Assembly (NCBI RefSeq): GCF_043290135.1
Contig: NC_134705.1
Location: 54,157,771 to 54,221,770 of the forward strand
DNA: 64,000 nucleotides
Origin: Rhipicephalus microplus
Lineage: Eukaryota > Arthropoda > Arachnida > Ixodida > Ixodidae
Reading direction: 5' to 3'
This document shows positions 23,897-35,239 of the stretch, in pieces (position 1 is the stretch's first letter; every line of letters begins with the position of its first letter). The position numbers and the translations under genes were made by a program. The notes beneath the pieces were generated by a model that saw only the letters and a list, made by a program, of their open reading frames with translations, was not told the origin of the DNA and made no database searches.

Positions 23897-25890
23897 TAAG
23901 CAATCTGGCACTTAGTTCGAAGCTTCGCGTACACCTGCATAACTCTGTAAACATCCTTTCATTACAGTGAGTGCATGCCACCTTGCTTACAAAAACATAA
24001 TTGGTTGTATCAAACAGTGGGGCAAGGTATGTTCAACCGAACATGAAGAAATCTCATCCAAAGTGATTCCATAAAAATGTAGATAGGAAAATTCCATGAG
24101 TATGACGTCTCGCAGAAGCAGATGCTTCGAAAAATGTTTTGAACAGCGCTTCGGCTTCCTTTAGGGTAAGAAGTTGCCACCTAAAAGAAAAAAAATCCCC
24201 CGGCCAAAACATCGGCTCCTGTGACACCCACTTTCACGGTATTTTCGATACAACACTTTTTTCTTAATTCAAGGAACTTATTTTAGTGTAAGTACAAAAA
24301 ACATGTCTGAAACGTCGGGCCCCCACTCGTTTTCACACATCAGAACGTCACTGGCCTTAAAAGCAGGGAGCAGTTACCAAAAGCATCAAAATAAACTTAC
24401 CGTAACTCACACTATTTTCACAGATGGGTTTCGGCAGCTCAAATCATAGAATACGATGCAAGCACTCGACCTATGCGTACTTGTCTATTATTATTTGTCT
24501 GCCTACGCAACAAACAGTCCTATTTCGTTTCATTGGTTTTAGCGACTGTACGATGATAATGTGAACTTGTGCATAGTGGCGTGCACCGCTTAACAAATTC
24601 CAGGTATATGTTGAGGATGTGTGGTTCCTGAATCAAAAAAGTGTCATCCCAATGCTGCTCGATAAGCTTTTACCACGTGCTACGTGACTCTAACAGGCAA
24701 AAAAAAAAGGCGCTGCATACTCCCCATAATGGGCACTGGCAGCACGGACTGAAGCTGTAACGTTTACATGCTGATATACACACTATAAAATGCATGAAGG
24801 GATGACCGCCACCGCAGTTCAGTGGCAGTTCATTGGAAGCGTTCATAAAGATCGCAGGTTTGGCCTATGACGGCCGATAGTTGTCTTTTCGTCTGTATTT
24901 CTTTTTGTATATTTAACAATAACTCCTAATAACAATAACTGTAATTAGGAGTTACTAAATATGTAATTAACAATAACTCCTAATAAGATTTGCTATAATT
25001 TACTGGGCCTACTTATCAGTTTTTTTAGCATGTCCAAAGGCAATTTTTCTGCTTTGAACACTTTCGCAGTTAGTAGTAATAGATTTTAAAACTGTGGTGA
25101 AAATATGACCTTAAAAATTAAACCATCTCTCACTAAAAAAAACGTGAGCAGCATGTGAAGTGACTTATGGGTCGAATTAACGTTCCATTCATCACGCGCA
25201 CCTCGCCCGATGTGAAGGCGTCCTTGCCAGTGGCTGTTGCTGTTACTCGTCCCTAACTCTTGTTGGAGTACGCCACGCAGGTTCAACTCCCCACCACATG
25301 GCAACATACAGATGAATCACTCGTCTGCAGAATGTCATTCCTCGACGTCTTCAATTTATGGCTTGGAGAAAGTAAGGGAGGAGGCCGCAGCCTCTCACAC
25401 AGCCACTTACGCAAGATCAAATGCGCTAGCGCTTGTAATCGCGTTCTAAATAGGTAACAACACAATGGATCATTGCACGACTGCAGAATATCGATCCCCG
25501 AAGCCATTAAGAACATGATTGTTGAAAGATTGTAACGGGGAGAGGCCACAACGTCTTAGCCAGCCCATTACACAGGCCGGAACGAGCTAGCATGCGGACA
25601 CATTCTGGGAGCGCTTGAGTTAGGGTGATCACTCTAACTGCACATGTGCAGTATGGGCGATCCCGCGGCACACCTCCTGATCTAAGTCCGCCATAACTCT
25701 TTCACAGGTAGATAGGAATCGGCACTATTTGTGGCTCCAATTGAGCATATGGCAATTAGTGGCCGCACCTGAACACAACGCAAACAAGGTGAACCTTGCT
25801 ATAAAATATGTTACGATGTTGTGCGCGTTGGCAAGGGGTCGCATAGTTCCTTTATTTTTGTCATACCGCACGAGCTAGCCCCCAACAAAT
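23897..25890. other. No gene recognised
   Basis: Contains a small AT-rich stretch with repeated AACAATAACTCCTAATAA (about 24907 and 24967) and an ATTAGGAGTT complement between them. No coding family was identified. Confidence 0.45.
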
Positions 25891-26432
25891 TCACAGCATA
25901 TCCACGGAGTGCATGATGATGAGTGTGGTGAAGCGTCCGTCGCTCCGTGCTTGCTTACGTTCGTGCGTCTGTGTGACCATTCGTGCATTCATCAGTCCAT
26001 CCGTGCGTCAATCTCTGCATCCATCCACCCATCCGTACAACTGATTGATATGTGGGGTTTAACGTCCCAAAACCACCATTTGATTATGAGAAACGCCACC
26101 CCCATCCGTACAACTGCCTGTGTGTCTGTCTGTTCATCCGTTCATCCGTCCGTCCATTCTTGAGTCTCTTCATCCATCCATCCGGGTAGTGAACACTCCA
26201 AGTACCGCCATCTCGCATCTTTTCGTCATATATTCATCATATATAATTAACGCCAATCAGCGGACATTCCAAGGACTAAACGAGAGATGGCACAGCTGTA
26301 CTAGAGGAGGGACATGCGAGAACTGTCTTACGGCCTGCGCTTCTTGTTTAGTTCCCACCTGGCAATGTGGCCCAACCCTCGCTAAAGCTTACTCAAACTG
26401 AGGAAGTTACGCCCAGCAAGTTTGACGTGGCG
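25891..26432 (+). mobile_element. TCACAGCATATCC-type element, long copy B, interrupted by a SINE
   Basis: Begins TCACAGCATATCCACGGAGTG like the element at 262. It passes through a degenerate CCATCCGT minisatellite, then a unique tail (CCGCCATCTCGCATC, CATTCCAAGGACT) and ends near GTTACGCCCAGCAAGTTTGA. The tail is also found, inverted, at 38785-39040, so the family is at least about 0.54 kb long. A SINE fragment interrupts it. Confidence 0.7.
26044..26100 (-). mobile_element. 57-bp SINE fragment with exact 16-bp target duplication
   Basis: Only the 3' end of the SINE body is present (GTGGGGTTTAACGTCCC to GAGAAACGCCA). CCCATCCGTACAACTG is repeated exactly at 26028-26043 and 26101-26116. Confidence 0.9.
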
Positions 26433-26440
26433 ATTTTTTA

Positions 26441-26578
26441 TTAATTGATGCATGGGGTTTAACGTCCCAAAGCAGGAATTTGATTATGAGAGATGCCATA
26501 GTGGAGGACTCCAAAAATATCGACCACTGGGGTTCTGTAACGTGTGCCCACATCTAAGCGCACGGTCCTAAAGACCTA
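26441..26578 (-). mobile_element. SINE fragment, 5'-truncated
   Basis: Same family as the other SINEs: GGGGTTTAACGTCCCAAAG through GGGGTTCTGTAACGTG. Candidate flanking repeats CGATTTTTT and CAATTTTTT are imperfect. Confidence 0.75.
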
Positions 26579-26689
26579 GCAATTTTTTCTGGAGAGATAG
26601 TGTTGAAAGTGCGTGATTGTGTTATTGGCTTTTTCAGTAAGCATTAAATTCAAGGCAATGATTATTGGAGATTAAGTAACTGACACTCG

Positions 26690-26929
26690 TTTCTGTAGGT
26701 TATTCCATCAGAAACGTAACTTCTATATGATGAATATATGATGTAAAGGTGCGAAATAGCGGTACAAGGATTGTTCACTAGACGAACGAACGGATGGGCG
26801 AACGAATACACACATACAGATGCGCGGACAAATGAATGGACGCAGGGACGGCCACACATACGGAAGCAAGAATGGATTGACTGATGCTTTGCCCCACTCA
26901 TTATCATGTGCTCTGTGGATATGCTGTGA
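26690..26929 (-). mobile_element. TCACAGCATATCC-type element, copy C (inverted)
   Basis: Right end GGATATGCTGTGA at 26917-26929 is the reverse complement of the copy B start. A degenerate GGACG/GAACG minisatellite follows inward, then the ATGAATATATGATG tail. Copies B and C face each other. Confidence 0.65.
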
Positions 26930-27058
26930 TGTTTTTCATGATATGCCACACATGATGTGAATTATCTCTTTATTCATGATTAACGTGCGCAGGTATCCCT
27001 ATCATTTCAGAAGAGTGTGCGCGTGCCGCTCGTCATGCCCGGCCGTTGAAGTGGCGAC

Positions 27059-27709
<651 letters not shown>

Positions 27710-27721
27710 TGCATGTAGCGC

Positions 27722-27945
27722 GTACACAGAATAACCACTGGTCATTAAGGGTAACCAACTGGATTCCCAGAGAAGGCAAGCGGGTTAGGGGGAGACAGAA
27801 GGTTAGGTGTGCAGATGAGATTAAGAAGTTTGCAGGTATAAATTGGCAGCAGCAAGCACAGGACCGGGTTAACTGGCGGAACATGGGAGAGGCCTTTGTC
27901 CTGCAGTGAAAGTAGTCAGGCTGATGATGATGATGATGATGACTA
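27722..27945 (+). pseudogene. 3' end of an RTE-clade LINE with (TGA)n tail
   Basis: The frame encodes the typical C-terminus of RTE-type endonuclease/reverse transcriptase: NWIPREGKRVRGRQKVR, then ADEIKKFAGINW and RVNWRNMGEAF, ending at the TGA 27907-27909. After a short 3' UTR comes the TGATGATGATGATGATGA tail (27923-27941) typical of RTE elements. The rest of the LINE is missing; the copy is 5'-truncated at the trinucleotide array. Confidence 0.88.
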
Positions 27946-27949
27946 CTAC

Positions 27950-28085
27950 TACTGCTACTACTACTACATATATCGCGGACTCACGACCCACGACATAAGG
28001 AGCTTCACCTCTAAAAGAATGACCGCTGCTGTGTGCCACAATGGGTGGCATGGCGGTGGAAATATGGGAATGTACCATTTTCATT
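27950..28085 (-). repeat. Unclassified dispersed repeat with (GTA)n start
   Basis: On the minus strand it reads as a block with AGAGGTGAAGCTCCTTA followed by a GTAGTAGTAGCAGTAGTAG tract, a combination I associate with common tick repeats. The class is unclear. Confidence 0.4.
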
Positions 28086-28129
28086 ACTTCCCCTTTCCTG
28101 AAGAACACAGAGGGCGCGCGACCGAGAAA

Positions 28130-28930
28130 GCCGTCTATAGGAGAGAGAAAGAGAAAGGAAGGCCGAGAGATTAACCAGATCTTGGTAACTGGTTCGCTAC
28201 CCAGCACTGGGGGTGGAAAAATAGGGGCAAGATAAAGGGTGAAGAGACACAGAAACAAAAAAAAAAGGAACGTGCCCTCGGGAGAAAATGAAAACGCAAA
28301 CGATGGGCATTCTGGCTACCGCTTTCAGAAAGGCCGGTCAATCGTGGTCTTCTGCGTGGGATGAGCAGGCAGCTTGATCAGCCCTTTCATTACCCATGAT
28401 TCCATAGTGACTGAGTAAGCACTGAAATGTAACTAGGTGCCCTTTCTTAGGTGGTGTATATCGTCTGCTATTTCTAGTACCAGCTGCTCGTGCCATCCAC
28501 GGCGTAAAGCTGATAGTAGAGACTGCAGTGCCAACTTTGAGTTGCAGAGCATAGTACACTTGCATGTAGGCTGATCGAAAAGAAAGTCTAATGTGGTACG
28601 AAGGGCTACCAGCTCTGCTGCCATTTATGTCTTGCGTGGAATGTCTTGAATGTAATCGTCGTGACCAACCTTAATATCTCCGGTTGCTCCGGTTGACTGC
28701 TCCGGTTGAGCTGTTCGGCCGAACCGATCCCTCAGAGTATATATGTATGGAGTCTGGATATTTTTTATACAAAAGAAATAGCGTGAGCTGCTAGAGAGCC
28801 GGTGACGACAAATAGGTTTTTCTCTGGACGCCAGGTATAATTATAATGGCAATTATTGGTTCTGGGAGGGACCATGGAGGAGTCTTCTGCTTAGCGGAAG
28901 GAGAGAACGAAGTTGGGATCGACTCAATAA
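28130..28930 (-). pseudogene. I-type LINE 3' fragment: RNase H domain and 3' UTR
   Basis: On the minus strand, from high to low coordinate, frames broken by frameshifts encode an RNase H domain: IYSEGSVRPNSST (normally TDGS; about 28740), AAELVALRTTLDFL (about 28620), SKLALQSLLSALRRG (about 28540), and the C-terminal HYGIMGNERADQAA (about 28385). A 3' UTR follows to about 28135. RNase H downstream of RT is characteristic of the I superfamily of LINEs. The RT is missing; the copy is a 5'-truncated relic. Confidence 0.82.
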
Positions 28931-29017
28931 GTGTGGTCACTGTTTTGCAGTAAGATGTGCGTGGTCAGTTCGCTGGTAGAGAGGCTAGGTAATGGAGAAA
29001 AGATCGAGCAAGGTGTC

Positions 29018-29849
29018 TGTCACGTGTAAATATCGCATAAACGTCGACGCGGGCCACTGAGCACTGAGGGACAAAAAAGAAGAGCACGGTGGCACGGTGG
29101 CACGAGGCGCGCTCGCAGTGTTCGGGCCAGGCGTGCAATTCTGAGCTCGGACGAGTGAGACGTTCTGCCGGGCGAGACGCGTGCGTGTGCATTGAGGACC
29201 ACGGAGCCGGGCGAGGTCCAGGGTGGGCGAGGATCCAGGTGCCAGGGGAGTTGCTGGCTGAATCGAGGATCGCCGAGCGGTGCCGAGCCGTACCGAGCGA
29301 CGCGCCAGACTCGGACATGGGCTACGAGCTCACGAGCTGTGGACTCGAGGGTACCTGGCAGTGCCCTGGCCAAGGTGAGGAACACCAGTGACTGAGCTGC
29401 CGCACCGCAGCTGTGGCGAGCAGCATTCCAGCACAGCACAGACGATGCTGTGCTGGCCAGAACCCGCACGTGGAACCACTTCACTCGGGCGGTGATCAAG
29501 AGCTCGGAAACGAGGTCCAAGGTCACGCTGGTCCAGGCATCTGCTATACGATGCCACCACTGCTCGAGAGTCGTGAGACCACGGGACACTTCTTCCTCAT
29601 GTGCCGTGGTGGTCGTCGCGATGGCGCCCACATCACCGACTTTTCATATCGTTTCTTTTTCATATGAACGTTTGAACCCCTTACTAGCCTATGGCTATGG
29701 GTCTAATCAGTGTTGTGCATTTCTTGAAGTGTGGTCATAACAACCTCAATAAAATGTAAAAATGTCATAAAGTAAAAAACACGTCTCCCTGTCTGTTTCG
29801 TGCGCCGCTGCACAGTAGTGAAAGTGCTCGAACCGGCCTAAACATCACA
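29018..29849 (+). repeat. 5' LTR of the Gmr1-like gypsy element
   Basis: Begins TGTCACGTGTAAATATCGC and ends AACATCACA; it matches 34501-35231 over its length. It is 832 bp against 731 bp for the 3' copy, mostly because of a block of about 103 bp at 29678-29780 absent from the 3' LTR. The five bases before it (GTGTC) resemble the five after the 3' LTR (GTGCC). The position of the TATATAAA box in the 3' LTR reads CATATGAA here. Confidence 0.93.
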
Positions 29850-29930
29850 ATTTTATGGCGTTCGCGACGTCGGACCAAGCTCTAGCTCAAACTTTCAGAG
29901 CCACACTTGCCTTTTGTGCCATGGGCGGAA

Positions 29931-30938
29931 ATGGATTGGGAGAAGTGTATTCCGATTGGCAAGAAACTTGGCTTGTCGGGTAACGAACTCATGGAGTGGA
30001 TTGAGGAGCAGCAGAAAAAAGAGCGTAACAGACAAGCTGAGGATAGGGACGCGTCGCGAATAGCGCACGAACAGGAGATTGCTTGTCTGGCGGTGGAACA
30101 AAGTCTGCTGGCGGCTAAGTGTCGTTTTGCTGAGCGCACGGCTGGGATGGTTGGAACCGGTGGAGAGAGCGTGGAAGCCAGCAGCGAAGCGTTCAGAAGC
30201 CCCCACAAGCTTATTCCTCCCTACACTGAGGGCCGCGACGATTTCGACGCGTACATTCAGCGCTTCGAGCGGGTAGCCACGAGCCACGGATGGCCAGGCG
30301 ACAGGTGGGCGCTCTCATTAAGCTTATGCCTCGCAGGTGAAGCCTTGAGTATTGTAGGATGTATGGCTGCGGAGGATGCCTTAGACTACGAAAAGCTCAA
30401 GCAAACCTTGTTGCAAAGATTTCGGTACACCAAAGAGGAATATCGGCAAAAGTTTCGCGAAGCTAAGTCAGAGAATTCTCAGACAGGGTGACAATTTGCT
30501 GGTCGGCTGCTCGGTTACTTCGATCATTGGCAGCAGATGGCGTTTGAAAAAATGATGGTGGTGTAACATAAAAAAACATATGACGCATTGAGAGACAGCA
30601 TTCTGTAGGAACAGTTTTTGCTTAGATGGGATGAGAAACTCGCCATCTTCTTGAAAGAGCGAGGATGCCGAACGCTCGATCAGCTAGCCGAAACGGCTGA
30701 CCATTATCTGGACGCGCAAGGCCTGACAAATATCGCGAAAGGGAAACAGGAAAAACAAAGCGAAAAAGTAGAATTGGCGAGCAAGAGCCGTGATAAACAG
30801 TCCGGAAAAGCAAAAGTGCAATGCTTTTTATGTGGCAGGCAAGGTCATCGCGCTACAAACTGTCAGACGCGGTCAAAAGGCCCGAAGCCCTCGTCTTGCT
30901 GGAAGTGCAGGAAACACGGTCATTAAGCGGACGAGTGT
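29931..30938 (+). pseudogene. gag: gag of the Gmr1-like gypsy element, with SCAN-like capsid segment and two CCHC knuckles
   Basis: The structural protein of the retrotransposon starts at ATG 29931 (MDWEKCIPIG), 82 bases after the LTR. A charged coiled-coil-like stretch (EEQQKKERNRQAEDRD) precedes the capsid. The capsid includes PPYTEGRDDFDAYIQRFER and LQRFRYTKEEYRQKFREAK. Then comes a helical segment with QFAGRLLGYFDHW, EQFLLRWDEKLAIFLKER and LAETADHYLDAQG, which resembles the SCAN domain of vertebrate zinc-finger proteins. Two knuckles follow: CFLCGRQGHRATNC (about 30822-30863) and CWKCRKHGHxADEC (about 30897-30938, x = stop). Stops at about 30489 (TGA), 30564 and 30609 and within the second knuckle show that the copy is dead. 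Confidence 0.85.
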
Positions 30939-30972
30939 CCAAATGTAAAGAGCCACAACAAGGAGGCGTCAA

Positions 30973-31690
30973 GTGCTGTTGCCAACTATGACCATGCACC
31001 TTTTGCTCGCAACAAGGAGAACTTGGATTGTACCCCTTCATCAGCAGAGGAAAATGTACCATCAGAAAAAAGATATTTGTCTTGGTCTGCTAAGACAAGA
31101 GATACCAACGGCAACCGGATATCTCGAGGGACAGCCTTTGACGATGCTAAGGGACTCGGGATGCAATACCGTGGTGATCAGGCGTTCACTGGTACTGGAA
31201 AAGAATTTCACTGGCACCACACGTACTGTACACCTTCTCGACGGTTCGTCGAGGCAGCTTCCCGATGCAAAGGTATACATCGACTCTTCGTTCATCCGAG
31301 GACCGACACTGGCACTCTGCATGGAAAAGCCACTTTATGACATCGTTCTCAGCAACATCGAAGGGTTCATCTTCCTTTCTGGTTCTACCACGTCACATCA
31401 CCTGTCGGATTTCGCAAGACTGCATAAGGAGTCGGCACCAGTAGGGGAGCCTGCTCCATATCCAAGCGTGTCACCGGATCTACCGACTTTGAGTGCAGCG
31501 ACAACAAAAAGGACCAAGGACACGAAGTTAACTGTGGCAGCATCTAATGAACTATATGTGACCCCTCAAGTTCTTGAAAACTTGCAGAGAGAAGATCGCA
31601 ACTTGGAGAGCTGTTTTTCGGTGATCGGGAAGACGATAGCGAAGCGATCGGCAAACATAGAGTATGTTTTGCTTAAGGGAATACGTCACC
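30973..31690 (+). pseudogene. Aspartic protease domain of the Gmr1-like element
   Basis: The frame is open from 30973 through 31809 and contains LRDSGCNTVVIRRSLV, with the active-site Asp-Ser-Gly at 31153-31161. It continues with NFTGTTRTVHLLDGSSRQLP and PLYDIVLSNIEGF, the second half of a retropepsin-like fold. The same open frame runs straight on into the start of the integrase zinc region. The adjacency of protease and integrase is therefore original and not a later rearrangement. Confidence 0.85.
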
Positions 31691-32770
31691 GACACTACAG
31701 ATCGCAAACGAGAAAGGAAGTTGACCAACTGGTGGTTCCGCAAAGCCTCCGTCAGTTTGTCCTAAAAATGGCGCATGAGGGAAGTTATGGCATTTTACCA
31801 AGGTATTAAACTAACAACTGATATGATTCTAGAAGCATTATATTGGCCGGGAATGCAGGCTGAGGTGACACGATTTGTGCGCTGTTGTGACATCTGCCAG
31901 CACACTGTGCCAAAGCACTTAGTCGGACGTGTCGCCCTCGGAAAAATGCCGGTGATTGACGTGCCCTTCCTACGTGTAGCGATTGACATAATCGGTCCAC
32001 TATTACCGACATCAGCCAAAGAAAACCGTTTCATTTTAACAATGGTCGACTGCGCAACGCGATGTCCTGACGCTGTTGCATTACCAAGCAGAGAAACGGA
32101 GATGATAGCAGAAGCGTTGGTGGAAATGTTCTCGCGCGCTGGAATACCACGAGAAATCGTGAGCGACTGCGGAAGGTCATTCACATCAAGCCTAATGCTG
32201 GAAGTGAGCAGATTACTGTCTTTCTGACAGTTTATGGCAAGTGATCTTGTAGAGCGCTTCAGTGGTACATTAAAGCAAAGGATACGTCGCATGTGCCATG
32301 AAAGTCCAAAGAACTGGGACCGATACTTGGCACCATTATTATTTGCGTACAGGGAGGTGCCTCTGTCGAGCATCGGCTTTTTGCCATTAGACCTCCTTTA
32401 CGGTCGATACATTAGAGGCCCAATGTCCATACTGAAGGAATTATGGAAGCGAAAAACCTTGGATCCCCAAACGAAGACTACGTACGGCTACGTCATGGAG
32501 CTTCGCGATCGTTTGTATGAGACGTGTCAAAGGGCGCACGAAAAGCTGTAGAAAGCCAAGCTGACACAAAAAAAATACTACGATCGCAAAGCGAAGCCTC
32601 GTCAGCTCTGCGTCGGAGACAAGGTATTATTACTACCACCTTCCGACACCAACAAACTGATTCTCACTTGGAAAGGTCCCTTCACTGTACTATAGAAGCG
32701 GAGCGAGATCGGCTATGTCATTGATCTACGAACCCGAACCAGTTTGTTCCACATCAACCTCCTTAAGAAG
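31690..32770 (+). pseudogene. Integrase of the Gmr1-like element, located upstream of RT
   Basis: A degraded N-terminal HHCC motif begins at HEG (31774) and continues after a frameshift with ILEALYWPGMQAEV and CCDICQ (about 31889). The second His is replaced. The catalytic core has Asp in AIDIIGP (31985), Asp in IVSDCGRSFTS (32165) and Glu in DLVERFSGTLKQ (32252). The last spacing is 29 codons where about 35 is usual, suggesting a small deletion. NWDRYLAPLLFAYREVP and DLLYGRYIRGPMSILKE follow, typical of Ty3/gypsy integrases. A stop separates the core from its C-terminal part. Confidence 0.88.
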
Positions 32771-32979
32771 TACAAAGAGAGACCACCTTTGACAGACACG
32801 GTGGACCGCGTGGCTGTCATGGTACAAACGGAACAACCGGAACAAGAAGCGGAACTACCGTTGCTCACAATTCACCAGAACTAGACCTATCATAATGTCA
32901 AGGTCGCTGACAACTTGGACATGAACCAGAAAGCAGAGATTGTGAGGATTCTATCAGACTACCAAGATATCTTCTCAGA

Positions 32980-33805
32980 CGTTCCGGGAAAGACTAACTT
33001 TGTAAAGTTCAAGATCACAACAGCTACTGTGCAGGTGAACGTACGCTAATACCCGATACCCTTTTGCTGTTCTACAGGCGGTAGAGGAAGAAGTACAGCA
33101 GATGATGGCGCAGAGAATCATAGAACCGTCAGACTCACCTTACCAGTCGCCAATCGTCGTAGTAAAAAAGAAAGACGGCAGCCTGCACTTATGCATTGAT
33201 TTCCGACAGTTGAACAGAGTTGTCGTATTGGTAATGAGCTTATTCTACGAGTGGACATGATGTTCGAAAACTTACGAAAGGCTCGCTATTTCTCTAAATT
33301 TGATTTTAGAAAGGGGTACTGACAGGTCCTATTGCACAAAGATTCGAAACGCATGACAGCCTTCATGTCAATGTGGGGCCTTTATCTGTTCTGCAATATG
33401 CCTTTAGGCATCAAAACAGCTCCAGCAGTGTTCACGAGACTCATGAGAAAAGTTGTGGCTGGCATTTCGCACGTACATCATTACTTCGATGATGTTCTTA
33501 TAGCCAAAGACACATGGGAGACGCACCTTGCCACGCTCGAAAGTTTTTTCCGACAAGTATGGCGTGGACATCTCACAATCAAGCCATCCAAGAGTGAATT
33601 TGGGGCAACGATTGTGAAGTTCTTGGGCCACATCGTTGGACATGGGGTCTCACGGCCACAGCTTGAAATGCTTGAAAAGATACAAGCTGCAAAAAGACCT
33701 CATACAAAGAAAGAAATCTGCTCCTTTCTCGGTCTCACGGGATACTACCGAGACCTCGCACCCAACTATTCCCACGTGTCTCATCCCCTAACAGAGCTCA
33801 CTTAG
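32980..33805 (+). pseudogene. Reverse transcriptase of the Gmr1-like element, located downstream of integrase
   Basis: Recognisable blocks in order are AVEEEVQQMMAQRIIEPS and SPIVVVKKKDGSLHLCIDFR (about 33082-33220), ARYFSKFDFRKGY followed by a stop (about 33280-33320), MPLGIKTAPAVFTRLM, and the catalytic YFDD at 33482-33493. The connection FLGHIVGHGVSRP and FLGLTGYYRDLAPNYS follow. The sequence is Ty3/gypsy in type, not copia. Frameshifts near 33230-33250 and stops disable it. Confidence 0.9.
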
Positions 33806-34281
33806 AAGCGTGCTCCGAACAAGGTGATATGGGCACAACGTCACCAGGAGGCATTTGACGAGCTTCAACGATTGCTGTCCACTGGTCCAATCTTGAGGTC
33901 TCTTGACTTAGAGAAGCCATTTTTCTGCGCACAGACGCATCTTCTACCAGTTTGGGAGCCATGCTCATGCAGAACTATGACGGTGTTCTCCATCCCATCG
34001 GCTACGCAAGCAGGAAGCTCCTACTACAGGAGGCACGGTACTCAGCCGTAAAGCGAGAAGGACTTGCGCTCGTATGGGCTGTCCAAAAATCCCACATTTA
34101 TCTCTTCGGCAAGCAGTTTGAACTGCAGAGCGATCACCAGCCACTGGCCTGCATCAACTCGGCCAAGCACACAAATTGCCGAATTCTGCGTTGGAGTCTG
34201 ACACTTTTGAAATACGACTTCATTGTGGAATATATCAAAGGAAGTGACAACGTCGGAACTGATGACTTGAGCCGAGTGTAG
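33806..34281 (+). pseudogene. RNase H domain of the Gmr1-like element; last domain before the 3' LTR
   Basis: After a frameshift the frames give LRTDASSTSLGAML (first catalytic Asp), IGYASRKLLLQEARYSAVKREGL (Glu), LQSDHQPL (Asp) and NVGTDDLSRV ending at TAG. No integrase follows: only about 220 non-coding bases, ending in GAAGTGGTGGGTAAAA, a purine-rich tract, separate it from the 3' LTR. Confidence 0.9.
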
Positions 34282-34500
34282 ACTTGAAGGGTTAGGCACA
34301 TGTAGGCTTTTATTCCTTTCTGAACACTTTGTGAACTCCATGTAAACTCCCTGAACTGCCGGTAAACCAACCTGTGAATGCGTGTGAAAAAAAACTGTTT
34401 ACATGCGCACACTTTCCGCCTTTCAGGCTGTAAGCATTCTCTATACTCATGCTTAGAAAAGTTGTTGAAGAGAAACAACTTTATGAAGTGGTGGGTAAAA

Positions 34501-35231
34501 TGTCACGTGTAGATATCGCAAAAACGTCGACGCGGGCCACCGAGCACTGAGGGACAAAAAAGAAGACCGCGGTGGCATGGTGGCACGAGGCGCGCTCGCA
34601 GTGTTCAGGCCAGGCGTGCAATTCTGAGCTCGGCCGAGTGAGACGTTCGGCCGGGCGAGACGCGTGCGTGTGCACGGAGGACCGCGGAGCCGGGCGAGGT
34701 CCAGTGTGGCCGAGGATCCAGATGCCGGGGGAGTTGCTGGCTGAATCGAGGATCGACGAGCGGTGCCGAGCCGTACCGAGCGACGCGCCAGACTCGGACG
34801 TGGGCTGCGAGCTCACGAGCTGTGCACTCGAGGGTACCTGGCGGTGCCCTGGCCAAGGTGAGGAACGCCAGTGACTGAGCTGCCGCACCGCAGCTGGGGC
34901 GAGCAGCATTCCAGCACGGCACAGACGATGATCTGCTGGCCAGAACCCGCACGTGGAACCGCTACACCCGGGCGGTGATCAAGAGCTCGGAAACGAGGTC
35001 CGAGGTCACGCTGGTCTAGGCATCTCCTGGATGACGCAACCAATGCTCTAGAGTCGTGAGACCACGGGACTGTTCTTCCTCATGTGCCGTGGTGGTCTTC
35101 CTGACGGCGCCCACATCACCGACTTTTCATATCCTTTCTTTTGTATATAAACGTTCGAACTCGTCTCCCTGTCTGTTTCCTGCGCCGCTGCACAGTATAG
35201 TGGAAGTGCTCGAACCGTCCTAAACCTCACA
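34501..35231 (+). repeat. 3' LTR of the Gmr1-like gypsy element
   Basis: Begins TGTCACGTGTAGATATCGC and ends AACCTCACA. It matches the 5' LTR with scattered substitutions, so the insertion is not recent. A TATATAAA sequence lies at about 35145. The next bases, GTGCC, are a near match to GTGTC before the 5' LTR (candidate 5-bp target duplication with one change). Confidence 0.93.
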
Positions 35232-35239
35232 GTGCCATG

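Noticed and set aside
29020..29631. 203-codon minus-strand frame, also mirrored near 34481-34952
   Set aside because: Lies antisense inside both GC-rich LTRs; repeated because the LTRs are repeated.
33332..34281. RT after integrase as a second, inserted gypsy element
   Set aside because: No extra LTRs or target duplications lie between integrase and RT, and no second integrase follows RNase H.
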